From Nakaseomyces glabratus (Eukaryota > Ascomycota > Saccharomycetes > Saccharomycetales > Saccharomycetaceae), in assembly GCF_010111755.1 (NCBI RefSeq), contig NC_088960.1, forward strand, positions 620,001-684,000: a DNA stretch of 64,000 nucleotides. Direction: 5' to 3'. Positions 32,120 to 45,500 of the stretch are shown here, in pieces. Position numbers and translations under genes: made by a program. The first letter of the stretch is position 1. Each line of letters starts with the position of its first letter. The notes under the pieces are model-generated. The model saw only the letters and a list, made by a program, of their open reading frames with translations, had not been told where the DNA came from and searched no databases.

Positions 32120-32953
32120 TTAGTCGAACAAACCGAAACCCATGTCGTCATCGGATTCTTCAGCTTCTTCTTCGGCCTTTTCTTCAGCAGCAGCTTCACC
32201 AGAGGCGGCAGCAGCACCACCAGCGGCAGCAGCACCACCGACAGCTGGACCAGCAGTGTGGAAACCAGATAGGATTTCCTTCAAGTCCTTACCTTCCAAA
32301 GCCTTAGCGTAAACATCAGCCCAGACCTAAACATATATAGTTCTCCCCCTTACAATAATTTATTGCATCACCCATAACAACCGTTGGCGTTTTGTGTTTA
32401 TTCCCTATAATGTCGATATCTAGCTCAGTACTAGCGTTTCTGTTATTATTCTTTCGTCGCCCCAAAGAGCATTTATTAAAGATCATAGTTTCTAATTTTC
32501 AAATTTTCAAAACAATATTATTACAATATTGGACATACAGTCTCGATTCCATAGTTGGTTAAATTAATATAGCTGCCATGGTATTCCTTTTTCAGATTAT
32601 AAATATCAACCAGGCACTTAATATGAAGGATTTAGTCAGAAAAAAATATTCTCAATACCGTCCTAAATAGCATTCACAGAGATTTAAACACAAAAACGGG
32701 GCAAAGCTTCAAAGTAGAGCAATTAATAAGTTGGAGGAAATGAATAGATTGTTAGTAAAAATGAATTCTATAACCAATTGATCACGGAAAGGACGTTGAG
32801 GCTTTGATGTCCTAAATAGACTTTAATCGATTAACATACGTTGTCAACGTTGGCACCGGCAGCCTTGGTCAAGGTTTGCAAGTTTTCAGAAGTGATTTCC
32901 AAACCAGCGTCAGCTAGGATGAAGGCAGCGTAAGAGATAGCAGCGTCAGACAT
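32120..32953 (-). CDS. RPP1B: 60S stalk acidic protein P1 beta, two exons
   Basis: P1-type acidic stalk protein that binds uL10 (P0) and recruits translational GTPases. The coding parts are complement(32840-32953) and complement(32120-32326), giving 106 residues, the same length as S. cerevisiae Rpp1b. Exon 1 encodes [20 protein letters not shown] to NVDN; exon 2 starts [15 protein letters not shown], passes an Ala/Gly hinge and a Glu-rich stretch, and ends in the invariant [13 protein letters not shown] tail. The intron lies in phase 0 between Asn38 and Val39. S. cerevisiae RPP1B (YDL130W) also carries an intron, whereas RPP1A does not. Codon use is strongly biased, as in highly expressed genes. 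It sits between YDL180W and INH1, not in the S. cerevisiae YDL130W context. Confidence 0.96.
32327..32839 (-). other. Spliceosomal intron of RPP1B (513 nt)
   Basis: The donor GTATGT (32839-32834) and acceptor TTTAG (ending at 32327) fit the protein exactly. The only perfect TACTAAC is at 32757-32751, about 80 bases after the donor and 425 before the acceptor. Nearer the acceptor, TAATAAC at 32448-32442 (one mismatch, about 115 bases away) is the best alternative branch point. No clear snoRNA boxes are found inside. Confidence 0.9.
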
Positions 32954-34110
32954 TTCTTCTTATGTTGGTGTATATGGTTCTGTACAATGAAACTACAAGA
33001 AAAAAAAACAAATGTAAAAATTTGTATGAACTACTAATATGCAAAAACTTTTTTGACAAGGAACTGCTTAATTACTGGTAATAATATGCGATAGGCGTAT
33101 GCACCACTGAACCAGTATTATGGTATTGGAATGGCGTCAATGTAGAGATTCAGTGAATAATCTGACCCACATACTGCCATCGAGCAAGTTGAAACTTTTT
33201 GAAAAAAAAAAGATGAGTTATAAATAGTAATACAACACGATTATAGGCATGATGTTTCGTGTACTATTATATTTATATGAATTTACGTTTAAATTTCCTA
33301 AACAGGAAATAATTGCATTTCTGAAATTTTGCTTCTAAGTTTGAGAAAGTTTAAAAAATGTCTGGGTGTTACAACAATGAATTGCTAACTTCTAAATATT
33401 TTGCAAGTCACAAATATATCACATGTATTTGATGTTATCTTTACTATAGTGAACGTTGTTCATTGTGTCTGAGGTTTTTTTATGTTTTGGTTGTCGAGCT
33501 CTGAAGGCATTGTATATTGGAGGAACTGACAAACAAGAATTGCGACTGACGTACATTGTTAGATTATGTAGCGTATACATAAGAATTATAGAAATGAATC
33601 ATCTTGAAATCAGACGCAAAAGAATATTGTTGCCTTTATTTTATTGTTATATCTGGTAGCCTTGGCTAATATGTAAGTATATGGAATAAACTCTAGTGAG
33701 GAAACAAAACAATTTCCATACAACTGAATCAATTGCAAGCAGGATAACAGAACAACGGAGTCAATAACTTGATTATTGCTAAGCAATACTGTTGTCCATT
33801 TACTAAATGTGCAAGTCATATAATGACTTTAGTCAATTTGTGAAAAAGAAGAAAAATTCAATAAGTAATACTATCAATAATAATGACATATTTTATTCTT
33901 TTTGCTTTTTGAATAGAATAGTGTAAAATGAATTTTAAGAATAATTGGAATATTTAATAAAAAGTAATAAAAGTGGATATTAGTTTTTCATTTTCCTTTG
34001 GACACTCAAATGATAAATGAAAATAATAGGAAGAAGACTATTAGCTATAAGCATTTTCCAGTTTGGAATTGTAGTAAAGAAACCTGTTTCATGCATTCGT
34101 GTCTAGGATT
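32954..34110. other. RPP1B upstream region
   Basis: An AT-rich 1157-base spacer between RPP1B and the INH1 3' end. A Rap1-like site is at 33358-33369. One 11/11 match to the S. cerevisiae ARS core (WTTTAYRTTTW) is at 33478-33488, which is common by chance in AT-rich DNA. No gene is seen. Confidence 0.5.
33358..33369 (-). promoter_or_regulatory. Rap1-like site upstream of RPP1B
   Basis: On the minus strand this reads ACACCCAGACAT, matching the ACACCCRNACAT form of the Rap1 site. It lies about 405-416 bases before the RPP1B ATG, an acceptable distance for a ribosomal-protein promoter. No second tandem site was found. Confidence 0.4.
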
Positions 34111-34392
34111 TTAGTTCTTGGTAATCTTCTCTATCTTTTCTTCCAAATCCTGTAATTGCTCCTTGTGGTGCTTCAGTTGTTCCCTTAAGTTCTTCAACTG
34201 TTCCTTCTCATGTTGTTTAATGAAATAGTCTTCCGCAGCCTTCTCCCTTTTGTTGAAAGTGTCGCTTTGGCCAGTACTACTGAACCCTCCTACTGGTGGT
34301 GGAATGTTGGAATATCTTCTCATTGCTGTTTGGCAAGCTGGAGTGACACTCTTGCTTTGCTTCAAAGTATTTATAGCGTTTAAACGTAGCAT
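34111..34392 (-). CDS. INH1: Mitochondrial F1-ATPase inhibitor (Inh1/Stf1 type)
   Basis: Small matrix protein that binds F1-ATPase and blocks ATP hydrolysis when the membrane potential collapses. It has 93 residues (85-86 in S. cerevisiae Inh1 and Stf1). The N-terminal 30 residues form an acid-free presequence ending near RRYSN. The inhibitory segment [21 protein letters not shown] aligns with the FxKRErAxEDyfxrQxEKEQL core of the family. A Glu/Lys coiled coil follows ([21 protein letters not shown]). Sequence does not firmly separate INH1 from STF1; position after YDL180W and before LYS20 fits INH1 (YDL181W). Its upstream region holds a striking cluster of TTAGGG sites. Confidence 0.93.
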
Positions 34393-35635
34393 AATAATCT
34401 GTTTGTTTGTTTGTAAACTTGTGCTGTCTTGTTAGTATAACTTATCAAGAAGTACTTATAAAAAGTTATACAAAACTATGTAAAGTAAAAGAGCATTAAA
34501 TACAGAGCTCTCAAAATAAAAAAGCGGGTAAGAAATATGAAGATACGATACTTGATTTACTTGTCATAAACATGGAAAAGGGAAGTTAGCATATATTATA
34601 TATTAGATGGCTCCAAGGCATGATGTGGTATCCAATGCCAGCACTGAAACTGCCATAAAGGGCCGTAGAATTCCCAGATTTCTTTGTGTTTTTGGACTGA
34701 CCTACGCTTACATCGGGCTCCATTCCCAGAAGAAAGAGGTAATGATAGAGAACACTTTAGAAATTAGGGTATTCTAGTTACTGACCCAAAACACTCCAGT
34801 GCAATAGGTTCGTCCAAAAATATTAATTTATACCCTAACTTTCACTGTGGTTTCTGCACAGACAGAGAGGTGAGTGTCAATAAACCACCTTCAAGGTTTA
34901 GCCATACTAAATAGTCATGAATGAGCAGATGCAAGAGCTTATATTATGGCTTTTGTTTCAAGTTTATATATTTGTATAGTTAATCCAAATTTCCAAGAAT
35001 GGTTTAACATATGGTGGTATTAACTTGTAGAAGCCCTAATATATGGCTAGGCGACGAACATCAAGGGCACATTATCTAGCTTATTCTATTTTTAGGGTTA
35101 GAAGCCATGTGTCAGGTTTTTTATGATTCTCCTTGAACCCTACTTCTCCACTACTATCCCCCCACAAAAATAGGTGTCATTTGGTGCGTGAGAAGAAACG
35201 CAGTAGCACAACTGATTTTACTACTGAATCAACCAATGACTTCGAAGCATTTTCTTTTTTTAGGGCTTGATCTTTTCTTCAACCGGGGAACAGATCGATT
35301 TCTTTTCTGGATTCTGTTGTACAATTTTTTAGGGTTTCTGAATAACCTCGAGTGAGAACTTCGAGACTAGAGATACCAGTCAACCCTAAGCTTTTAAAGA
35401 AGAGTAGCTGTAAAGATGAGCAAACATAATCACATGACCTTGTCAATATGCCTCATGTGTACCAGCTATAAATATTTGCTAATACTACATTCATAATACA
35501 GTATCACCTTTCAATCATTCTGAAGATAAAGAGCCGATAAATATATGCAAATTCTTTATATTTTCTTCTTTTACTTGGGATGACTGTTTATTAACATATA
35601 CACATAACATACTCTAATATGTAAGAACGTAATGC
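34393..35635. other. INH1 upstream region with Tbf1-type sites
   Basis: A 1243-base spacer between INH1 and the 3' end of LYS20. It is dominated by a cluster of eight AACCCTAA/AGCCCTAA-like sites at 34764-35389. I searched for a C/D or H/ACA snoRNA and found only weak box matches near 34617-34693 in the wrong relation to the cluster. Confidence 0.6.
34764..35389. promoter_or_regulatory. Cluster of eight Tbf1-type (ARCCCTAA/TTAGGG) sites
   Basis: Full matches to ARCCCTAA on either strand are at 35032-35039, 35092-35099, 35260-35267, 35329-35336 and 35382-35389. Near matches are at 34764-34770 (TTAGGGT), 34832-34838 (ACCCTAA) and 35136-35143 (AACCCTAC). Both orientations occur. Tbf1 is the established binder of this motif in yeast, at snoRNA genes, some other promoters and subtelomeres. 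The density far exceeds chance for a 1.2 kb region. The likely target by position is INH1; binding is inferred. Confidence 0.7.
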
Positions 35636-36931
35636 TTAATCAACTCTTGCTTTCTTTTGAGCTGGCTCATTTTCTTCTACTGTGTCCAAGCTTTGTAGGT
35701 CAATAGCACTGGTCCTAGCTTGGCCATTAATACTGCGTAGTTGTGGTGTAGTAATTTCTGCATGGAAGTCCTTGATTATAGAATCCACATCATCAATATT
35801 TAGAGGTCTGACATCACCTAGTTTCTTGATCTTGGCGGTAACTTCCTTGATTTGATCATCGGTCAAATTCAAGTTCAATTGATCAACTCTCGCCTTGATG
35901 GCGTTCCAACCTGTAAGCCTGTTAGCAAAATGTATATATCTCTTCATACCGAAATCATGTGGGTCCAGGATTTCATATGTGGATGGGTTCGCTAGAATGG
36001 CTTTAGCGTGAATACCAGCTTTGTGTGTGAAAGCACAGAAACCAGTAATTGGGTTATTGAAAGGGATATTAACCTCAACTGCCTCTGCAACAAGGTTTTC
36101 GATATCTCTGATCTTATGCAATTTGTACTTGGATTTGACATAGTCTGGTGCGGCTACAATCATTCTGGCCATCAGACCACCTAGCGGGGTAATACCATTT
36201 CTTTCACCAATACCCAGAACACTGACATCTATCAACTTAGCACCACCTTCCAATGCGGTGTATGCATTTGCAATGGCACACCCTGTATCATTATGGAAAT
36301 GGCACTCAATATCACAGGAAACCACAGATTTCAAAGTCCTTACCAATTCGTAAACTTGTCTAGGGTTGGCGCAACCAACAGTGTCGGCAATACCGACTCT
36401 GTTGACACCGATCTTGTCGACAGTCTTGTAAATATTCAGCAGATCGACCAGGTCACTTCTGAAACTATCTTCAGAAGAAAATCTGATCTCAATGCCTTTG
36501 GATTTAACAAATTCGATAACCTCAATGGCACTCTTGGCAATATAGTTCATGTCCTTACCATGAGAGTATTGCCTTAAAAACTTGGATGTACCGATGACAA
36601 CATCAACACCATCAACACCAGTCTCAACGGCCACTTTGGCATCGTCCATGTGGCAACGAATGTGGGTCAGAATTTTTGCCTTCAACCCTAGATTACAGAT
36701 TGCCTTACAATCTTTGTAAGACTGTTCAGAAGCAACTGGGGATGTCAGCTCAATATAGTCGACACCAAAGTCATCCAGAGCCTTTGCAATCTCTATCTTC
36801 TTTTCGGTATCAAAAAACGCATTAGCAAATTGCTCACCTTCTCTCAGCGTCGAGTCAATTAATTGAAAGCTGTTAACGTTGGACAAGTAATCAGTTGGAC
36901 TTGGCGCGTATGGATTATTATTTGCGGTCAT
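35636..36931 (-). CDS. LYS20: Homocitrate synthase (Lys20/Lys21)
   Basis: First enzyme of the alpha-aminoadipate lysine pathway: it joins acetyl-CoA and 2-oxoglutarate to homocitrate and is feedback-inhibited by lysine. It has 431 residues (428 and 440 for S. cerevisiae Lys20 and Lys21). The DRE-TIM signature [14 protein letters not shown] is near residue 26 and the metal-binding [15 protein letters not shown] motif is near residue 208. [13 protein letters not shown] and the HKAGIHAKA motif follow. The C terminus has the basic AQKKARVD, possibly a nuclear signal, since both S. cerevisiae isozymes are largely nuclear. Assignment to LYS20 over LYS21 comes from synteny with INH1 (YDL182W). Lys14-like and Gcn4-like sites lie upstream. 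Confidence 0.95.
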   Translation of the reverse strand: MTANNNPYAPSPTDYLSNVNSFQLIDSTLREGEQFANAFFDTEKKIEIAKALDDFGVDYIELTSPVASEQSYKDCKAICNLGLKAKILTHIRCHMDDAKVAVETGVDGVDVVIGTSKFLRQYSHGKDMNYIAKSAIEVIEFVKSKGIEIRFSSEDSFRSDLVDLLNIYKTVDKIGVNRVGIADTVGCANPRQVYELVRTLKSVVSCDIECHFHNDTGCAIANAYTALEGGAKLIDVSVLGIGERNGITPLGGLMARMIVAAPDYVKSKYKLHKIRDIENLVAEAVEVNIPFNNPITGFCAFTHKAGIHAKAILANPSTYEILDPHDFGMKRYIHFANRLTGWNAIKARVDQLNLNLTDDQIKEVTAKIKKLGDVRPLNIDDVDSIIKDFHAEITTPQLRSINGQARTSAIDLQSLDTVEENEPAQKKARVD

Positions 36932-37642
36932 CTTTTGATCTTTTTTAAATTCTTAAAATTGATTTAAAATTGATTTTTTTTATTAGCTTCACTTAATAGA
37001 AAAAGTGTAGATTTCAATCAGCTAGGTACCAATTAAAGGTATTGTATCAACTAATGTACTGTTATATTTTTTTTTATATACTAAGTTAATATATGTAACA
37101 ATAATTTTAAAATGCAAAATCATTAACTCTCTTATATATCAAAAAAATTCATAAAGTTTCAATTCTTGACAGAAAAAATTGTTATGTATCAATTGAATAT
37201 TGCGCATGACCAGTATAAACTGTTACTCATATTGAATTATTGAATAAAAATTTTTCTATCCAAGTTATAATTTCAAAGACTTAGGTCCGTACACCTACCG
37301 TACCTGTTAGTCATAAAAAAAAAAAGGTCAAACGCTCTAGACTATCCTATTCTATTACAACATGTATAAGTCTATTTTAACTGAAAATAGAATTTTATGT
37401 CGTTTTCTAGCAAGTATTGTGCGCGGATTTCATAAGAACTTGATTCTTCCACTCAATTTCACCGAAAAATAACGACAAGACTATCAATGCTACATAGTAT
37501 TTCACAATACACCATAAGACGGCTATTACTCTCAACATTAGCTGGCTGTGACATCTAAGCAAAATAGCAGTGGGATAATGCGCTTTCCCAGCAGAACTCT
37601 CACAAACGCCATGAGTTACACGCCTTCCATTGCAGTTCCCTT

Positions 37643-37650
37643 TGAGTCAT
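37643..37650 (-). promoter_or_regulatory. Gcn4-type site upstream of LYS20
   Basis: TGAGTCAT reads ATGACTCA on the minus strand, a perfect Gcn4 core. It is about 710 bases before the LYS20 ATG. General amino-acid control of lysine genes is established in S. cerevisiae. Confidence 0.5.
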
Positions 37651-38103
37651 GGGTGGGACAATGACAAAGAAAGCTTCATCTTCTGCATTAGAAGCTCAGA
37701 AAAGAAAATGACAATCAAATAAAGAGAAAACACTCAGATAGTCACGTACAACTCTCCTGCCTTTTCAACCTTCCCTTCCCTTACCTGAGATCCACAGGCG
37801 AGCCAAGTCCTACGTCAATCGTCTCTCAGAAGTATAGTCCCAGCTACGTCCGCTGCTCTTAGACCCTTCAACTGGAGCTACAGCGCAAGAATCGGGTGTC
37901 TGCTCTGCCACTAGCCGAAACTTGTGATCCGAGGAGTCTTCGACAGAGACAGAGATATCGCGCAGAGGTTAATCCAACTTACCCCTTCACCATCCCCTTG
38001 CCCCCCCACGCCGTTTTCTGACTTTTTGCTCCCTCCACTTCCATCTGTACAGTTAACCAGGGCTCCTGAAAAACTGAAGTGCTTAGTTACTCAAAGAAAT
38101 CAA

Positions 38104-38118
38104 AATTCCGCCGGAATT
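38104..38118. promoter_or_regulatory. Lys14-type palindrome, proximal
   Basis: AATTCCGCCGGAATT is a perfect palindrome around one central base. Its core TCCGCCGGA (38107-38115) fits the Lys14 site TCCRNYGGA of lysine genes. It lies about 1180 bases upstream of LYS20, unusually far. Confidence 0.55.
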
Positions 38119-38266
38119 TATGTCGCGCAATTGCCACTTGATCTGTTCTATACTGATCAACAAAGAAATTAGCGGAATAAATCGTGGAATAGGGGTTCCA
38201 TCGGGAAAATATCAGCTCTCTCATTAACATTTCAAAATTTACGGAATTTGCAAACCCTCAACAAAT

Positions 38267-38275
38267 TCCGGTGGA
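38267..38275. promoter_or_regulatory. Lys14-type site, distal
   Basis: TCCGGTGGA fits TCCRNYGGA and is embedded in an imperfect palindrome (AAATTCC on the left, GGAAATTT on the right). It is 160 bases beyond the first site. Confidence 0.5.
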
Positions 38276-38300
38276 AATTTGCCACTTTCAGGAAGAGCTT

Positions 38301-38313
38301 GGGGGGGGGGGGG
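38301..38313 (+). repeat. Run of 13 G
   Basis: An uninterrupted G13 run 26 bases from the distal Lys14-like site. Its length may be uncertain in the assembly and variable in nature. Confidence 0.9.
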
Positions 38314-38719
38314 CATCATCATGAATCTGTCAGAATCTTCTTCAGCTTCTTCCCATTAATTATGAGAATACCACGGGAAATTCTGGAGAAAAATGCGGAT
38401 TTCTGGGTGTCTGGTGTTACGGGTCTAAACCACAGCCCATTGTAGATAATATAGTACGTGACTATCACATGACGTACCATTCCAAGTCTGGGGCTGCAGT
38501 ACGTCGCTGCTATTTCTATCTGGCAGTGTATTTTCAGCGGTTCCATGGAGCATTTACCCAAATGTGAAAACATTGGTTATAAAGTGTTACACTTATTATA
38601 TTTTACAGATATTAGTAATGTTACAATGTATAGAAAATGATTTGAAGGCTTCGGTGTTTTCACAGTAATTCATATATAGTATTTTTCATCCTAAAACAAG
38701 CCCATGAGATATCGTTTTA

Positions 38720-41949
<3,230 letters not shown>

Positions 41950-42021
41950 TGAGCGGTACGAGAATCGAACCCGTGTCTCCACCTTGGAAGGGTGGAATGA
42001 TAACCACTACACTAACCGCCC
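41950..42021 (-). tRNA. tRNA-Gly(UCC)
   Basis: On the minus strand the 72-base gene starts GGGCGGTTAGTGTAGTGG, has the loop CTTCCAA with anticodon TCC, the B box GGTTCGATTCT and ends ACCGCTCA. The acceptor arms pair, and T8 follows directly as a Pol III terminator. No intron is present. It closely resembles S. cerevisiae tRNA-Gly(UCC). Confidence 0.97.
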
Positions 42022-42592
42022 TTTAAGTGTTTGTTACCAATAGGTGTTAAAAAATCTCAACTTATAGGCTCACTACAAAAAATTTGAGCGTAAGAACAAA
42101 ATATCACAGATCTTGGCTTATTATCTTTTGTCAGTATAAATAGTGTAAAAATATGCTTTAACATTTGTTGATAGTAATTTGACATAGATGTGCCATCTTA
42201 TGGAATAATAAATTTATTTGTCTTTGGGAAGCTTTTTGTTCTGAAAGTAAATAAAATAGCAGATATAATAATAACTGTTAATACATAAGAATAGTAAGTA
42301 TATATGAATAATAAATATTCCGATGAATATTTTAGTTTCGTTACATTTAAAATGAGTAAAATATATGCATACATCAGCGGAGGCTCAAACAAGTATAGCG
42401 TGGACATTAAAATATCATATATTTTATCAAATCGTAAAGTTCACGGATTCGAGATCAAATACGGATTCGAAGTCCTAGGGGGCACTAGGTGGCACATCAT
42501 GAATACTCTTACGAGAGAAGCCTGTATAATAGAGTGTATAGTAGAATAAATTGGCAAATTTCTGGCCAACTAATCTTGTCAAATAGTTTTAA
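42022..42592. other. Intergenic tRNA-Gly / TSL1 3' end
   Basis: A 571-base AT-rich spacer. An ATG frame at 42304-42549 (81 residues, no known match) is present but is not called. I looked for LTR ends (TGTTG...CAACA), as tRNA flanks attract Ty elements, and found no convincing pair. Confidence 0.5.
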
Positions 42593-45500
42593 TCACTGTC
42601 TTTCATTTGACTTTGCCAGATCTTGAAAGATATTAAAAAGTTCGTTCCAACCACTCGTATGCTCCCTGGCATATGTAGATGGAGCATCACCATATACAAT
42701 AGTATGTCCATATCTTAAATTACCAGCAAGTGTGGCATCTTTTACCAGCTTGAATATCGGTTCAATTGTTGGAGACGTAGACCCTGCTACACAGATGAAA
42801 TCAATGGTGTCGCTTTGACCAGAAAACATTGCTGACATCTCGTTGTTGTGTTTACTTGGAGTAGAGTGACCTGTATTGTATACTTTACCACTATTATGGA
42901 ACTTTAGGATAAACTTTGTAGTTTCTAAAGACAATTCCTTTTGCTGCACAAACAATATATTCTTATGCACGTAAGCATGAATGCCACGATCGGCAAATAA
43001 TGTGTTAATATGTGTCATAGCTTCACCGATAACACTGGCAACTCTGTCTTGATCTTCTGCATTTTCAGTGTGAAATCTGACCATAGAGTCTGCTAGTTTA
43101 TAGTACGAGCCAGGCAATCTTTCAATCTTGGTATCCAAAATCTTAGTGACTTCCTCAAGCCAGTCAACATGATCCACAATGCTGTACCATGTTCCATTCA
43201 ACCTTACATAAGCACCGCCTTCAGCAATAAGACCCAAATTACCAACACGACCGTAAAGGTTTTCAAGAGTTGTCTTGGAAAAGGTATTCATAATATAAAC
43301 AGTACACCTTGAACTCAGTTCCCTTAAGATTGCTAACATTCTAGGGCTTGGAGGCTCCGAGATTTTCAAGATGAATAATTTATTCGATGCAGATTGGTAT
43401 TCACTTGCCAACTCCTCTGAAGACAGACTGAACAACGTAGAGCTCTCTTTACTGAATTCCCAACAATGTTCAATAGCTTGTAGATTCGACATAATCCAAT
43501 TCGTTGAGTCATTGTTAATCAACGATTTCATCATAATCTTCCATCTTCTTTTCCTTTCATCCAATGGCATCTCAAGACCCATCTTAATGCATTTAGCTAG
43601 ATGTCTTGTATCCCATGGATTAATTAAGATGGCACCATCCTTCAATAGTTCAGCACTACCAGTAAATTCCGAGATCAGAAGTGGTGAATTCTTTTCTCTT
43701 GAACAAACAATAAATTCATGACAAGTTAAATTCATACCTTCCCTAAATGTGTTTATCAAAAACAGATCCGCTTCTGAGCTTAGAGCTAGGTATTGGGCAA
43801 AGTCCAGATCTTGATGTAAAAAGACCACAGGCTGTGAAACACTGATGCTGATAGAAAGAGAATTGATTCTGTCAACCACCACCATCACTTTACGCTCAAG
43901 TTCAGGATCAGAACTTTTTCCAATACAAATTTGAATCAAAACTACTTTCTCAATATAATCTGGATTCTCTCTCAGAAATCTTTCATAAGCTAAAAGCTTC
44001 TTATGAAGTCCTCTAATCTTATCAAATTGATCACGGCAAACAATAAGTTTCTTACCAGCCCATCTTTGTCTTATCAATTGCCTCCATTTTGTAACAGGGT
44101 CAGTCAGTAACTGATTTGCTAAATCAAAGGCATCTATACCAATCGGTGTCGATTTTACTGAGACGACCTTACCCTTGTATCTTAAATGATCACCAGATAC
44201 ATCGGCTGTCAATAGCAAGTTTGCTGTTGTCAAGAAATGTCTTGCGTACTCAGCAGTCTGGAACCCAACGAAGTTGGCACCCAAAATACCTTCTAACATG
44301 TTCTCTCTTTGTGCGAAGCATCTGAACACTTCACTACTAGGGAAAGATACATGTAGAAAGAATCCTATCTTTGCATTCGGAAGTTTTTGACGCACCATAC
44401 CTGGAACTAACATTAAATGGTAGTCATGAACCCATACAATATCACCATCTTCATAAATCGAAACAATTTTTTCAGCAAAGTACTGGTTAAGCCTTTGGAA
44501 GTAATTCCAAGAATGATCTTCAAAAGCTTTAGAATTTGGATTATCTGGAATTTGATAATGAAGTGTAGGCCATAAGATTTGCTTACAAAAGTTTTTATAT
44601 GCACCTTTAAAAGTTACATCATCAGCAATAACAGCCGAAGATTGGTAGTTTTCATTAAGATCCTTCACGATTTTTTTCGTTGTCTCAACAGGAATCTCAT
44701 CAGTAGGAATACCCAACGTACCAACCCATTTAACGCCATCCTTGATATCCTTTTCTAAAATTGATGTATTAATGGCGTTTTTCAATGCACCATTACCCTT
44801 TCTAGAAGGAACTATCTTCCAAGGCACTCTGCTAAAAATTTCTAGTGAGTTTTTTAATCTTTTAGAAGTTGAAGAATATCCACCAAAGCCTGGAACATTA
44901 TAATGAACTTTTCTGTCAGTTTCATAATCAGACTCGGCTTCTGAGTTCTGTCTGTCATCAGCATCATCGATAACATCAGATTCTAGAGCAGCATCTATAG
45001 CATTCTGAGAATATTTTAAGTGAGAGGGTCCATGTGAGCCTGAAGCAACCCTTTTCATCGAAGGGAATGCTGAGTTCGATTGACTATCACGTCTTTCCTT
45101 ATAATTATCAAAGTTAACTACACCAGGATTGCTCTCTGGAACTGCTCTAGATTTAGGGGTAATAACAGTAGTGTTTGGGTTAGTTAAATGCGTCGCCGTA
45201 TGACCTTCTACCGCATTAGGGCTAGAGACTCCCTGTCCACTGTTTAGAACAGAGTGTAACAGCAAAGACTTATTGACATTATCTAACAAATCAGCGGTAA
45301 CATCCATTGTATCAGTTCCGTCAACATTAGCATTGATTTCCGGTGCTATTGAAGAGACAGAAAATGGAGGAGAAGACGCATTGTTGTTTATGGCAGTTGA
45401 ATTGTTCGTAGTGAAGAAATCCTCTGCGGATGCATGCCCATGAACACCCAAGTTTGGGTTAACTGGAGTGCCAGCCGTTGTGGCATTTGCTGTTAAGTTC

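Larger units (their letters stand above)
36932..38719. other. Long LYS20 upstream region / MCM4 downstream, synteny junction
   Basis: At 1788 bases this is the longest gene-free stretch here, and gene order switches from YDL182W to YPR019W across it. It contains a Gcn4-like site, two Lys14-type palindromes, pyrimidine-rich stretches and a run of 13 G. Open frames here start only at GTG or are low complexity. I see no RNA gene or LTR. Confidence 0.6.

Noticed and set aside
32327..32839. snoRNA hidden in the RPP1B intron
   Set aside because: GTGATGC near the acceptor recalls a C box, but the only CTGA lies on the wrong side of it and no terminal stem forms.
33478..33488. 11/11 match to the S. 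cerevisiae ARS core
   Set aside because: Such matches are frequent by chance in AT-rich spacers, no B elements were evident, and the origin motif of this species is unknown.
34617..34693. Box C/D snoRNA candidate (ATGATGT ... CTGA ... CTGA)
   Set aside because: The C box is imperfect, the terminal stem barely pairs, and a plus-strand gene here would not be driven by the Tbf1 cluster to its right.
37924..38172. 82-codon frame in the LYS20 upstream spacer
   Set aside because: It starts at GTG, is Pro/Ser low complexity from pyrimidine-rich DNA, and contains the proximal Lys14-type palindrome.
42304..42549. 81-residue ATG frame between tRNA-Gly and TSL1
   Set aside because: No family match and no syntenic partner. 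AT-rich composition is like the surrounding spacer. I keep it as spacer.
42022..42592. Possible Ty-type LTR next to tRNA-Gly
   Set aside because: tRNA flanks often hold LTRs, and TGTTA and CTCAAC strings occur, but there is no matching inverted end pair or target duplication.
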